From assembly GCF_001949145.1 (NCBI RefSeq), contig NW_019091368.1, positions 2,334,582 to 2,398,581 on the forward strand: DNA of 64,000 bases. Reading direction: 5' to 3'. This DNA comes from Acanthaster planci. Its lineage: Eukaryota > Echinodermata > Asteroidea > Valvatida > Acanthasteridae. The position numbers and the translations under genes are program-made. Each line of letters opens with the position of its first letter. The stretch's first letter is position 1. Shown here piece by piece: positions 25,001-33,027 of this stretch. Under the pieces are notes generated by a model. That model ran no database searches, was not told where the DNA came from, and was given only the letters and a program-made list of their open reading frames with translations.

Positions 25001-27297
25001 TGAATGCTGTTGGAGAATTCCAGAGTGCCAGAGATGTCCTTCATTTTTTTTGTCGTTTCCTTTGTGAAACATATTTTTGGATACCAGAATACTGGGCACT
25101 TTGTGTGAGTTACTTGGAATGGAGCTCCCCCCTTTGAGGTTGTCGCCAGTCATTGTCTGATAACCTTGCCAGGTATTTACACAGCAAAGAGGCAAAGGTG
25201 GCGGACCAGCCGGCTGCATTGTTGAACTTCTCTTCTACCAGTCGGCTATAGCTACAGTTTACCATGCAACATGATCGTACAGAAAAGCTGGAAAAAAGGA
25301 AATTATTTCTTTAGTTGGTGTTTTCCGTTATTGCTACTCTGAAGCTTTGATTTAGGAGTACCTCTCTGTTTTTTTTTTAGGGAGAAACTCCATCTTGCTC
25401 TATTTGTACCCAATTTATGTTGTTTGTCTGAAAAGAAATATGCTGTTTGAATGAGGAACATCAAAACTCTTATTGCTACCTAAAATATAACAAAATATAC
25501 ATGTATATGGACTTTTTGCTAAGAATGCTGGGTATTGTTACAGTGTAGATGTCTTTATAGAAGTGACAGTTTTAATGATTTTGTACAAAATAATTATTAC
25601 CCCAAGAAAGTTAAGCTTTGTAGAGTCACGTAAAATTTTCAAAATTTAATTTCCTTTCTGAAAAAGCCCCTCATCTACATTAATTGATTTGGTTGCTCTC
25701 TTTGAATAATTTTCATTTCGTTCTTTGCTGCATGATCTTCACACCAATTTTAACAGCCACAAGAGTTAGTTTCTATCTCAATGCCCATAATTTGTTCACT
25801 GTGATTTGTAAGGTGCATATTTCTTTTGAAAAACCAATGGTTAGTTGAAAGACCTCCAATGCAGTTTGCATTGGAGTTACCTATTCACCAATCCTATTTC
25901 TTCTTCTTGCCCACTAGATATCGACGGTACCCAGACCGACACAAATACCTCGGGGAAGTGTTCAAGCACAAGGCTGATGTGCAAGATATGGACATCTCGC
26001 CCTATGACGAATGTATCCTTTCAGTATTAATTTCTGAGATTCTTTCATTATTTTGTCAAACAAAAGTGATCTCCATTGTTCTTAATGGTGTATAGCTATC
26101 AGCATTGTATTACGCATTGCCGAAATTGGCAATACGTACATACATTGAAAAGGAATATGAAAATTGTACCCATAAAGCTCACAAAATTGACAAGATTTCT
26201 CATACTGTTTGCACCGATTTTTCCTCCTTTTTTTGAAGAAAATACTGAAAATTTATCCCCTTCTTTCAAGAAAATACTGAAGGTTATATTACTATTGATA
26301 TTTCTGGTAATGAAACCAAGGATCCCCCAAAAGCGCCTTGGGCACTGTAGCTCGCAAGCCTGGAGAAACCTGTAGAAATAAGACAACGAGAACCAGTCAC
26401 AGGAAAACCAATAGTATCCTGGGTAAAATCCGTGGAGTAAGGTAGGAACTGAAACCCAATCCACTCGTGGACTGAACTGGGAATTGAGCCCAGAGAGGAG
26501 GGAGGCGAGGCGAGGCGAGGCGAGGCAATCACCGCTACACCAACCTGACTCCCCCCCCTCCCTTTTAAGAAATGACAGAAAATTGATCTACCTCTTTGTG
26601 AGAAATTACTGGAAGTTACTGTGAGAAATTACTGGAAGTTACTGTGAGAAATTACTGGCAGTTACTGTGAGAAATTACTGGCAGTTACTGTGAGAAATTA
26701 CTGGAAGTTACTGTGAGAAATTACTGGAAGTTACTGTGAGAAATTACTGGAAGTTACTGTGAGAAATTACTGGAAGTTACTGTGAGAAATTACTGGAAGT
26801 TACTGTGAGAAATTACTGGAAGTTACTGTGAGAAATTACTGGAAGTTACTCCCGGTAAGCCATGACATTTGATGTGGTGACTGTTGGGGTATGACCTCAG
26901 TTTTGGTCCTAACAGTTCAAGCAGTTTAAAAAAAAAGTAAAAACTAAAGTAACAGATCCAAGAGTTTTCATAGGGGGCCAGAGTGGCTGAATTTCAGTTT
27001 TCAAAGCAATGGATGGAAAGACTCAGTATTGTATACGTTACATTAAAACAAAAAAGTGAATGGTTCACAGTGGTCAGATGGACAAGTGTGGTCAGGAACC
27101 CCAACGGAATCCTAAATCTCTCCCTGCATGTTAACATGTTACCATAGAAATTACTGTTGAGTGTTTTTTCATTTTCCTTAACCGTACTGTGTCATTGATA
27201 TTTAGACTTGGTGACAGCCTCGAAGGACCGGTCTGTGGGGATCATCAAGTTGGGTCTGCCGAATCACGGGTGCACGGAGTACGGTGAATTCACATGA
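968..27297 (+). CDS. WD40-repeat protein, 3' portion (seven exons)
   Basis: Seven exons join in frame: 968-1053, 2767-2871, 4340-4451, 5229-5331, 7088-7144, 25918-26012 and 27206-27297. All have AG acceptors and GT donors, and every intron phase is compatible. Together they encode the last 215 residues, ending in tandem stops TGA TAG. The product looks like the C-terminal blades of a WD40 beta-propeller: ETTFVTASVDG, SMLYTACENGVIRRY and ISPYDEYLVTASKDRSVGII have the hydrophobic beta-strand and A/S-x-x-D/N-G patterns of WD repeats. WD40 propellers are protein-interaction scaffolds. I do not recognise the subfamily, so no function or gene symbol is given. The start is missing: the first visible exon opens inside a codon. 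The intron between exons 5 and 6 is about 18.8 kb and contains an antisense LRR receptor gene. The protein stops soon after its last repeat (GLPNHGCTEYGEFT). Confidence 0.8.
1054..2766 (+). other. Intron of the WD40 gene
   Basis: A GT-AG phase-0 intron of about 1.7 kb. No repeat family or nested gene is recognised. The open frames inside it show no domain pattern. Confidence 0.65.
2767..2871 (+). CDS. WD40 gene, second visible exon
   Basis: The acceptor is tttgttgcag and the donor is gtacat. The exon is 105 bases, phase 0 to phase 0, and encodes 35 residues with LHSDIIRDVTFLGDTWPW followed by ETTFVTASVDG. The VTFLGD then ETTFVTASVDG pattern is typical of strands in a WD blade. Confidence 0.75.
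3210..3482. repeat. 24-base direct repeat flanking an N gap
   Basis: Bases 3210-3233 and 3459-3482 both read tgtc[a/g]ttggttaagtaagg and continue to agcca, with one mismatch. The gap therefore sits either inside a tandem repeat or between two contigs that overlap and were not merged. The true gap length may be zero or negative. Confidence 0.75.
4104..4162. repeat. Short palindromic element with TTAACCCTAAC ends
   Basis: Two 24-base arms face each other around an 11-base loop (tcacctgttgg). The left arm begins TTAACCCTAACCCTCCTCA and the right arm is its reverse complement with a single mismatch. The outer 11 bases match the ends of ~70-base modules at 33299, 51692 and 53723. It could be a miniature foldback element or a fixed secondary structure. 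Confidence 0.6.
4340..4451 (+). CDS. WD40 gene, third visible exon
   Basis: The acceptor is tgaccctag and the donor is gtaagt. The exon is 112 bases, entering in phase 0 and leaving in phase 1. It reads VVTLDGRTLLDIPAGTG and continues LHCVDPTPGPYNAMAEDGFS. The final A joins GC of the next exon to give Ser. Confidence 0.75.
4452..5228 (+). other. Intron of the WD40 gene
   Basis: A phase-1 GT-AG intron of 777 bases. Apart from a poly-T run near 5120, nothing is recognised in it. Confidence 0.65.
5229..5331 (+). CDS. WD40 gene, fourth visible exon
   Basis: The acceptor is gctttgaaag and the donor is gtaagt. The exon is 103 bases, phase 1 to phase 2. It reads VIMFGGGEVCAYLPDAGVQ and ends DDAIWKL plus two bases of Lys. 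The other two frames contain stops, so this exon decides the frame of the whole chain. Confidence 0.75.
5352..5862. mobile_element. Nonautonomous hAT-like DNA transposon with target-site duplication
   Basis: The element runs from about 5362 (agggctgtgccgaatatcc) to about 5852 (gactcagccca). Its ends are imperfect inverted repeats, GGGCTG...CAGCCC, and both ends are rich in gaatattcga words. The ten bases acaattccat occur directly left (5352-5361) and directly right (5853-5862), as expected for a target-site duplication. GGGCTGTGCCGAATA-type ends are known from hAT-like miniature elements. hAT duplications are normally 8 bases, so the superfamily is tentative. The internal open frame shows no transposase motif. 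Confidence 0.7.
6555..6710. repeat. Dispersed repeat, copy 1
   Basis: The segment from ccatacaactgaaa to agcatagccaaaact is repeated with high identity at 8421-8594. The second copy carries a ~17-base insertion (ttctgtatgagttggac). No coding potential or terminal inverted repeat is evident. Confidence 0.7.
7088..7144 (+). CDS. WD40 gene, fifth visible exon
   Basis: The acceptor is cttttaaaag and the donor is gtatgt. This 57-base exon enters in phase 2 and leaves in phase 2. It encodes YTSNGSMLYTACENGVIR, a clear WD-blade segment. Its last two bases (AG) join the A at 25918 to give Arg, which supports direct splicing across the 18.8-kb intron. Confidence 0.7.
7375..7655. repeat. Possible miniature element with G-rich ends
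   Basis: The left end has gtgcatccagggggaggg. The right end, read in reverse complement, has gtggatccagaacc followed by ggtgggggaggggg. The ends are roughly inverted around an AT-richer body. The inverted repeat is imperfect and no target duplication was identified, so the call is weak. Confidence 0.35.
7680..7895 (+). repeat. CORE-SINE-like repeat
   Basis: The stretch tgtggccttaggcaagtcac (about 7801-7820), followed by tttaccc and gcctctct, closely resembles the segment of vertebrate MIR elements with ggcaagtcactt followed by cctctct. A degraded B-box-like ggaatttgaatctagcagcc lies upstream at 7771-7790. A weaker cousin (tggctttgagcaatgtcctt) lies at 33946. Boundaries are approximate. Confidence 0.5.
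8421..8594. repeat. Dispersed repeat, copy 2
   Basis: Second copy of the sequence at 6555-6710, in the same orientation, with a ~17-base insertion after ataaaacatctta. The two lie about 1.87 kb apart on either side of the 7088 exon. Confidence 0.7.
11330..11420 (+). repeat. Possible SINE fragment
   Basis: gtgggttcgaatgccacccc (about 11364-11383) resembles a B box and its flank. The following cagtaagctcgtgaa is similar to cgagtaagcttgtgaa near 63344. No complete A box is visible. Confidence 0.3.
14496..17279 (-). CDS. LRR-Ig-FN3 single-pass membrane receptor
   Basis: One uninterrupted coding exon of 927 residues on the strand opposite to the WD40 gene that hosts it. Residues 1-25 form a signal peptide. 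About 30-133 are a Thr/Pro-rich, mucin-like stretch. A cysteine-rich LRR N-cap starts at 136 (CPSRCTC). About nine to ten 24-residue LRRs run from 168 to 390, with a C-cap NPWNCGC (391-397; partners near C423 and C444). An Ig C2-like domain spans about 446-538 (C467, WY at 479, GRYNC ending C520). A short Thr/Pro linker and an FN3-like module (about 563-655) follow. The TM helix is about 673-696, followed by WQYRK. The ~230-residue tail has YSIP twice, YMVP, a Lys/Gly run at 788-802 and a C-terminal LKV. The domain order matches LRFN/LRRN/LRIT-type neuronal LRR receptors; orthology is not established. A likely role is cell adhesion or signalling at the plasma membrane. The start has an excellent Kozak context (catcaccATGG). 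Confidence 0.93.
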   Translation of the reverse strand: MAPKHAFLQMLLLIGVYIQLPPCSAQIPTISNRRTTTPTPAMTTPQVPTTPNVPQMETSPATQPMPVTSMQSSPNPATAPSATTLASPDPSTQARTEPPTQPAPTMAPTAQPPTTQTMPPTVPPTIPPTEPPPPPCPSRCTCSMAARTVTCEQKGLTGIPPDLPEYTQTLYLSKNTFNILPRGAFGHLPNLINLHLVSCGILSIADGAFNGLHHLRVLNLRNNQLTSVDLVLGGMPELETLDLEHNRLSALSENVLNNLPNLRTLHIGSNMGLRDISIGAFDSNPMLRSLSISYCALSRLDPMMFRNLTLLETLTLSGNPISQIPSGAFQHLSSLQELLLSNMELSSLSDTAFQGLLQLRILNLANNRLTNLDIPTLTPLTLLTTLVLAQNPWNCGCSMGNFINWLKNTSLHQIDYYTTQWKCYTPESLQERLAYTIPQEDFACIPIFTLTPDSRVISYHDFTVFQCTARGDPTPEIEWYQPDNSKVSTTSNAENVYTSDDGTVLIIQRPEAVNSGRYNCTARNSNGASSKTFSLTVTGIPTTPGPTTTGEPTSVTTGLPPCTFASIQVKVGEITDTTIKMEWTGYNDPYLKGYIIQTTEFGSSQSTIKLAGEADMSFVVTDLTAGTNYVVCVTVFLEMCPSYTTYDQCEQVTTGGKTDDGIAALVTKHRNEIIGTALATFFGTLFILASIFVILWQYRKPKSFTGYDFKTTQDTVQFADLEIGESSTGQISNQHIRYTGSLTYDNRGAVLPDEDEQLNRKQQVPTKSHEAEVYSIPPDALYSIPETKGKSKGKGKGKGKRGSQAPLIEIPLDQWDENKRSSDYMVPTTPTNDADAPVLEAKLVDQDINDGPDVGEFGHLYEELDSPKCDCDPVINGIIESNGHMPNHDHSVTNGPNSGKVRFSLPEDEGKTPVANGSLTKQDILKV
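17280..17313 (-). promoter_or_regulatory. 5' UTR and splice acceptor of the LRR receptor gene
   Basis: Read on the minus strand, a long pyrimidine-rich tract ends in ttgttttattgcag with AG at 17313-17312. The 32 bases from 17311 to 17280 then lead into the ATG. The coding region therefore probably begins in exon 2 after a noncoding exon. The upstream exon and promoter were not located. Confidence 0.6.
17314..25917 (+). other. 18.8-kb intron of the WD40 gene, part right of the nested gene
   Basis: This is the rest of the phase-2 host intron and must also contain the promoter and first exon of the nested minus-strand LRR gene. I see only AT-rich unique sequence, poly-T runs and an A/T-rich patch at about 21600-21810 with partly self-complementary taaataaataataata-type words. 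No further gene is supported. Confidence 0.5.
25918..26012 (+). CDS. WD40 gene, sixth visible exon
   Basis: The acceptor is cttgcccactag and the donor is gtatcc. The exon is 95 bases, phase 2 to phase 1. It reads YRRYPDRHKYLGEVFKHKAD and then VQDMDISPYDE, the end of one blade and the start of the last. The final T joins AC of the next exon to make Tyr. Confidence 0.8.
26335..26545 (-). repeat. tRNA-derived SINE with pentanucleotide expansion
   Basis: On the minus strand, gttggtgtagcggtgattg (A-box-like, about 26545-26527) is followed by several tandem CCTCG units. The B-box-like gggctcaattccc (about 26492-26480) and the body with ggtttcagttcctacc, ttttaccc and ggttttcctgtgactgg come next. 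The body matches the family at 318-560 in layout. The pentanucleotide run (about 26503-26526) sits where the anticodon arm would be. Confidence 0.6.
26598..26850. repeat. 23-base minisatellite, 11 copies
   Basis: Exactly 253 bases consist of 11 head-to-tail copies of a 23-base unit, gtgagaaattactgg followed by [a/c]agttact with a/c alternating at one site (two copies carry ggcag, the rest ggaag). Copies are otherwise almost identical, so the array is young or homogenised. There are no unique spacers, so it is not a CRISPR array. Confidence 0.95.
27206..27297 (+). CDS. WD40 gene, terminal coding exon
   Basis: The acceptor is ttgatatttag. After completing the split Tyr codon it reads LVTASKDRSVGIIKLGLPN and ends HGCTEYGEFT, then TGA immediately followed by TAG. 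LVTASKDRSVGIIKL is a textbook last strand pair of a WD repeat, with I-I-K in place of W-x-W/L. Confidence 0.8.
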
Positions 27298-27490
27298 TAG
27301 CCATGCCAGGACCTCAGCTAGACTAGCAGATTGACAGTTCTTTTTTTCTTTTTTATTTAGATTAGTTGCCATGGTAACCTAGTGTTACAAGTTGCCCGGT
27401 CACGGAGCCTTTGAAATTGTGAAAGAAAAGCCAATGGTGATGTTGTAGTTACTAGTGAGAGATCAGATAAAACCTAAGAAGTCTTGTAAT

Positions 27491-27575
27491 ATGTTTGTTT
27501 GTTTGTTTGTTGGGGTGTTGGTGTGTTTGTTTGTTTGTTTTGTTTGTTTGTCAGGTTGTTTGCTTGTTGTTGTTG
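27491..27575. repeat. GTTT-rich simple repeat
   Basis: Imperfect tandem tgtt/gttt units with a central interruption (tggggtgttggtg). Simple low-complexity sequence. Confidence 0.8.
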
Positions 27576-27831
27576 TTTTTCCCCAGCCTGAAGTCAGATT
27601 TTTGAACAGAACTGTGCAAAGGCTTGCCCAAAGCAGGACTTGTGTTTGTCAAGTTAAATTTTCATATGCACTTTATGCCAATATATTGGCTCTGAAGCCT
27701 GAATGATTTCATCAAAGATTGCTTGTGCTTTCTGGTAACCAAAAGCTGAAAGGTTTAAACCAAGGGAGTCACATTTTGGTGTGCACTGGAATATTATGTT
27801 ACTTTTTACAGAGAGGGAGGCCTTCAAAAGT

Positions 27832-27940
27832 TTATCAGTTTCAGTGCATATCATAGCCAAAATTTTGTCATGGCAACATACGGTCCTATATCATACACCA
27901 AACCTGCCATGCAGACCCAAGAAATAAGAAGTTGGACTCA
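27832..27940. repeat. 109-base dispersed repeat, copy 1
   Basis: Sequence from ttatcagtttcagtg to aagaagttggactca, nearly identical to 28647-28755 in the same orientation. The segment catagccaaaa also ends the 6555/8421 repeat, which hints at a shared family. Confidence 0.75.
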
Positions 27941-28249
27941 TCAAGTGCCTATAAATTTTTTCATCAGTCCAACCCGGTGTGGCTGCATTAGAGCAATATT
28001 CATTTTGGTTACAGTTTGATTCGGTTGCCTGGGTTACCTATCCGTTGTGGTCGCCTTTGAAGCAAACAGCAAGTGCAGGGGAACGAGTTTGTGAAGTAAA
28101 TTGATGTTATTGAGCATATGAAAACAACTGCCGCAACTCTTGATTTGGGAGAGAAGAACGGCCACCAGTTCCATGAAATGTAAATCTACTCAAATATTTC
28201 CGTTCGTACTTTGTTTTTTGGTGTATCTCTTGTGGGTCAAACACAAGTT

Positions 28250-28255
28250 AATAAA
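28250..28255 (+). terminator. Candidate polyadenylation signal of the WD40 gene
   Basis: An AATAAA hexamer 953 bases downstream of the stop codon. It lies on the sense strand, but nothing else proves that it is used. Confidence 0.35.
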
Positions 28256-28646
28256 AGTTTGAGTTGAACATAGTGCTGGCACAATTCCCTGTTTGGGTGG
28301 GATTGAGGAAAGAATGATTCAAACTTTATACTTCAGGTTATTTGAGAGAGGTAAAAGAGAATGTTGAAATGTGTAGACTTGGAATGAAATGTAACAGATT
28401 TGCACAGAACTCAAGTTTGTAAATATTAACACTTGTAATCAAAAGATGACATTGAAGAGTTGGCCGTGGAAGGCAACTGATCAGGCTCTCTGGTAGATCC
28501 ACATGACATGTCGGTAGAAACGTAAAGGTAGCTCATACAAAGGAAATTTCATGGGGAGGGGGCTAAAATGAACCTGTTCGGGATTTTCCTGAAGTATTAC
28601 TGCAAAGAGTATTGGGGGTGGCCGTGATGGCATAGTTCCAGCTCAG

Positions 28647-28755
28647 TTATCTGTTTCAGTGCATATCATAGCCAAAATGTTGTCATGGCAACATATGGTC
28701 CAATATCATACACCAAACCTGCCATGCAGACCCAAGAAATAAGAAGTTCAGCTCA
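28647..28755. repeat. 109-base dispersed repeat, copy 2
   Basis: Copy of 27832-27940, 815 bases downstream in the same orientation, with a handful of substitutions. Confidence 0.75.
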
Positions 28756-31540
28756 ATAAATCCCTGTTTCAAAAGTTATGCACTTCTTGTCATTTATGAG
28801 AAAGTCAATTCTGACAAATCCATGGTTACAGGAAACGGTAAAGCAAGCTCAACTGCATTGACCAATTTGAGATGGTACATCAAGTCATGAAAGTGAAACA
28901 TATTTTGAGACGAGCAAATTTCTTGGTGCTTGTTTTGCAATTTCCCACAGCAAGCTTTCTTTGTCAGGGATTAGTTGGTTTAACAGGAAATGTTAAAGTA
29001 ATCTCGAAGATTACATTTTTACTTTAAGTTCTGGAATATAAATCTTAATTTTCTGTCTAGTTGTTTGAGTCTACAAGAGAGCCTGACCAAGTGAAATTCG
29101 GAGTGGAAGAAACTTTTTTTGGTTTTCCAAGTTTTATTGAAATGTAATCATAGGCACATATTTGTGATCTCAAAGAGTAATTTTTTTTTGTAAATACAAT
29201 CGGAACAACAAACAAGATCTGCAGTATTTTGTATTTGATACACATTGCCATTATAAAAAGCACAACTTTGTTGAATGAGATGAAAGGAGTAAAAGTGATA
29301 AATTTCAGAGGAAAAAGAAGTGTGAATATTAATCCAAAGGTTGGGGAATGTAGCCTACTGTTGTTATCATCAGAACACCGGTATAAAAATGTCAACCACT
29401 GGCTCGGCATATCTGGGAGGGGAGAACACCATAAATACATTTTGAAATAAAAACACTTAAGTCTGAGTTGAGTTTGCATTGATGAATTCCCATGTATGAA
29501 ATTTAAGAGGAACCATCAAATGTATATTTGCATTCTTAATATCAAATACAGAGTGCATGTCAACTTGTGAACGGAAATTTCTTGGTTACTGTGCCAGTTC
29601 GCCCTCAGTATTGGAAGTCTTGAGCAACACCTTTTATCTGGAACGATAGCCCCCACCCCACTCCCAAATGGTGCTCAAGTCAAAAAAACTTCACAAGACG
29701 TTTCTATTACTCTTTTGGATCAGTTCTCAACAGTCTAATACACAGATCGGTGACATCTTATTCAGGGAACATTTCATGTTTGCCAACAGTACTGTACTGT
29801 TTGTCTAACATCTTCACATATCTTTCAGCTGCCTGAACTATCTTGAGTGCAATGGCGGCATTACAGAGCAATGCAAATGACTTAAGTGCATCTTTAAAAT
29901 TGAAGAGGAGTTTTTTTTTTTAATGTTTAGTTGTCTGTTTTGTCTTGGTATGGAGTTCATTATTTGTTAATGATACACTATGCCAAGTTGACTCATTGTC
30001 ATAGCTGTTTTCTTGGGTATCAACCTGTAAATGTTTTCAACAGAAGTGTGAGCATGATGCAAGAATGATGTTGAAAATCTGTCACTGAAAGCATTGGCAA
30101 GAGTAGAACAACTCATCAGTCCAGATGTAACTTGGGATTTTTTTAGGGTTGATTAAATACTCTTAACTCGGATCAGAAGGACTCGTGCAGAGGGTTAAAT
30201 CTAAAATATTCTATCAAAAGCTTTCTTTGGACTGAACAGTCTGCAGTGAGAGAAGCCGACAAAGACTGGATATTCATTGCATAATTATTTTGGTCTCGGT
30301 TGACTAGCTACCACATTCCCAATGTGGGCCACAGCTTTCACACCTTTGAGTGTGAAGCCCCCCCTTCCTCGGAATGAGCCAAGGCAAGGTTGTTCAGCTT
30401 TGCATTCCGCTGAATTTTTTTCCCACCGTAGATGGGGCTTTGCCCAGAAGAAAAACTTCCAGTTCAGTTCAGAAATTTAAAAAAAATGAATGGAAAAGAC
30501 AGCCCCCATAATGTGAGTCAGTATTATTGGACTGTTGATGAATTAGCATAACAGTGTAACAGTGTAACATCGGCCTTCTCCTTGAGCTTGGTTATGGTCT
30601 TGTCTATAGGCATTGTGTGAGCTCTCAAACCTCTTTCACCCAAAAGACACACATTTATCATCGTGACAAGGGTAAAAGGTGAAAAGCCCTCTTTTCAGTC
30701 ATGAAGGTTTTGTCATGTATTCACCACAGCTGGGAAAAATGTGGCATGACCCATATTTTCAAGGTGTTGTTCTGAAAACTCTGGTACACTTGGTACATGT
30801 ATTTCTGACACTCAACTTCCGGGTGGAAAAAGTTCTACCTAATTCATTCAACTGTGACTCTTGCTGTTGGTTTCTGAAGTTGGTGTCCAGGCCAGTGTTT
30901 TCACTGTCTATATCTAGTTGACTGGAATTTTTTTTTTGATGACCGCGTACAAGTGGAATAAGAGAATGAATATTCAAAGTATTTACTCATCAACATCATA
31001 TAATTTAAAGAACACTTTAGAAAAATTTCGATTTCATTTCAATAAGTATGAGCCTTACAACATAAAAAAGGTGCTATAGTTATGTAATATCAGATTTTTT
31101 CCCCGTCAATTAAATGCATCTTTCATTATCCGAAGTAAACCACAAGAGAAATGGAAAGTGACAAAGGAATGCCTTTTGTCACTGTTTGTCATTTAAACAG
31201 CATGACACCTTAATGACAAATTTGATTCTATGCCATTAAATGCACAGCAAGTACAACTTCTACAATTCCCTCAAAGTAGGTGGAAAGTGATCACAACAAC
31301 TCAAAGATATCACACTGATTGTTTGAGAGATTTTCGGTGGGTGTGTAACAAATACGCATAGAACAAAAATTAGTCGTACTAACTCATGCAAGACTTGTGC
31401 AAGCAAGCGCCTCAACTAGCTCATTCTTCTCAGGAAACCAACACTAGAAAACACATGGGGTTGAAGGTATTAGGACAGTAATGTGCGGTATCCCAAAATC
31501 TGTATTTGGGCAGTATTCTGACCTCCACGCCTCAACAGAC

Positions 31541-31719
31541 TACAGTCGAGCCTCGTTAATAAATGCACTAATAATACAAGATTCTGCTAAAGACAAGGAA
31601 ATTGTCAGGTCCCAATCCTTTTGTTTTCATTGTTTTCATTCCTGATAATACAAGTTTCCTGTTGAAACAAGGTAATTTTCGAAGTACAAAGGACCTCTTA
31701 TTAACAAGGTTCGACTGTA
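31541..31719. mobile_element. Tc1/mariner (pogo-like) miniature element
   Basis: A 175-base element (31543-31717) starts CAGTCGAGCCTCGTTAATA and ends TTATTAACAAGGTTCGACTG, forming imperfect terminal inverted repeats. TA dinucleotides lie immediately outside both ends. CAGTCGA/GCCTCG-type ends with TA duplications are characteristic of pogo-like nonautonomous elements. No transposase is encoded. Confidence 0.75.
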
Positions 31720-31875
31720 ACAGGCACACAGGTGTTTGTAATGTCAAGTGTAAGTGAGGTGAGGGCCCCGCTTGCATTGGAAACTCCATTTGAATGCTCT
31801 GAAGACAAAAGAAAAAAAAAATCAGTAAAAATTTAGGGACAAGGAACAAGATCCATAAACCCAACATATCCGTAC

Positions 31876-31992
31876 GTGCGGCGGCGGAACAGTTTTCAAA
31901 GTGGGTAGGGGGCAGTTAGACCATCGGGCATCAGTCTTTCCATTAATAGGTTGATCCATTAGGACCTTCACGCCCCCCTTCCGCCGCCAGTG
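31876..31992. repeat. Possible miniature element with GGCGGCGGA ends
   Basis: gtgcggcggcggaac on the left is roughly mirrored by cttccgccgccagtg on the right (inverted). The inner G-rich and C-rich tracts also face each other. No clear target duplication is visible. Confidence 0.35.
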
Positions 31993-32714
31993 ATCCATAC
32001 CCGTTTTCCATCCAACAATCAAACCATGGCAGAATTGTAAGTTCTGTGAGAACCACTGTACAAGAACTAGTGTCTTAACGAGCATGTACACAGGGGATCT
32101 GCCTGTACTATTTGCCTGGATTCAGAAATACCTTGTTAGTAAAGAGAGCTGTGTATAAACTGGATGCAGTTTGTCCTCTGTGAGTTGAACCTATGAAAGA
32201 GTTTCTCAGAGTTTTCTTGCACGGCAGAGTCTACAATATTTGCAAGGTACTATGGTTGAAACAGGTGGTCTAAAAGTGTTGTGTTCAGCGGCAACTCTAT
32301 TATGAACTCAACTACTATTTTTGTGATACAACAACATTCAAAACTGTACACTGTTAACTGCTATTGTGACTGGAATACTTGTAAATTGGCGAGCCAATTC
32401 TTGAAATGGAATTTGTATCTGTTTTTATGAAATAAAAAGAAATTATAATCATTTAAAAACTTCATCAGGTTTGTGGAATGAGCATCTGAGTGTAAAGCGT
32501 ATCCGTAATAAGCGAATAGAGATGCACTTGGACAGTCTTAAATGAATGTTGAAGACTGATCAGGAGAATCTGAAGGCAGACACTATCAACAACCATTCAC
32601 CTGAGTTGATCTTTAACTTTTCAAAGCAAAGCATTTAACAGGTTGGTTTTACCTTTATTCTTTGCTTTGTTTGATAAGGTCTGTCAACCTGGACAGGTGC
32701 TGCATATTCTGGTT

Positions 32715-32720
32715 TTTATT
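32715..32720 (-). terminator. Candidate polyadenylation signal of TAMM41
   Basis: tttatt on the plus strand gives AATAAA on the minus strand, about 230 bases beyond the TAMM41 stop. A second candidate is at 32654-32659. Confidence 0.4.
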
Positions 32721-32950
32721 TTAATTTGAACACAAGTTTGCATCACAAAAATCGCACATACTCTTAGTGTCTCCCTGCATGCTGATCTCTGACATGCAGA
32801 ATTTATCACCTTAAGTCTGGGCATACATGGTACGAACTTCAATCTATTCTGCAGGAGACAAAAAAGGCAGTTTCAAAGGGTCTGGCTACAAAATCCCTGA
32901 TTCTTAAGCCCCGAGCAAACGTGGTGGCGTGATGACCTTTGACCTTGCCA

Positions 32951-33027
32951 TCACCTTGGCAACAGCAGTCCTCCCTTCCACATCTTCGCAAGTTTCTGCA
33001 GACTGTAGTTGGCAGACTTTAGGATTC
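32951..33027 (-). CDS. TAMM41: TAMM41 exon 8 (C-terminus)
   Basis: The acceptor is gcttttccttcag. The exon completes a Gly codon, then reads ILKSANYSLQKLAKMWKGG and LLLPR before TGA. A basic, aromatic tail after IFTAG is normal in this family. Confidence 0.85.

Larger units (their letters stand above)
26013..27205 (+). other. Last intron of the WD40 gene
   Basis: A phase-1 intron of about 1.2 kb. It contains a minus-strand SINE (about 26335-26545) with a GAGGC pentanucleotide run, and an 11-copy 23-base minisatellite (26598-26850). Confidence 0.65.
27298..32950. other. Intergenic region between convergent WD40 and TAMM41 genes
   Basis: About 5.65 kb between two stop codons. It contains the presumed 3' UTRs, a GTTT-rich low-complexity run (about 27491-27570), a duplicated 109-base repeat (27832, 28647), a Tc1/mariner-type miniature element (31543-31717) and a possible second miniature element (31876-31992). 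No further coding exon is supported. Confidence 0.6.

Noticed and set aside
26598-26850. CRISPR-like regular array
   Set aside because: The units are contiguous 23-mers without unique spacers, in a eukaryotic intron. It is a minisatellite.
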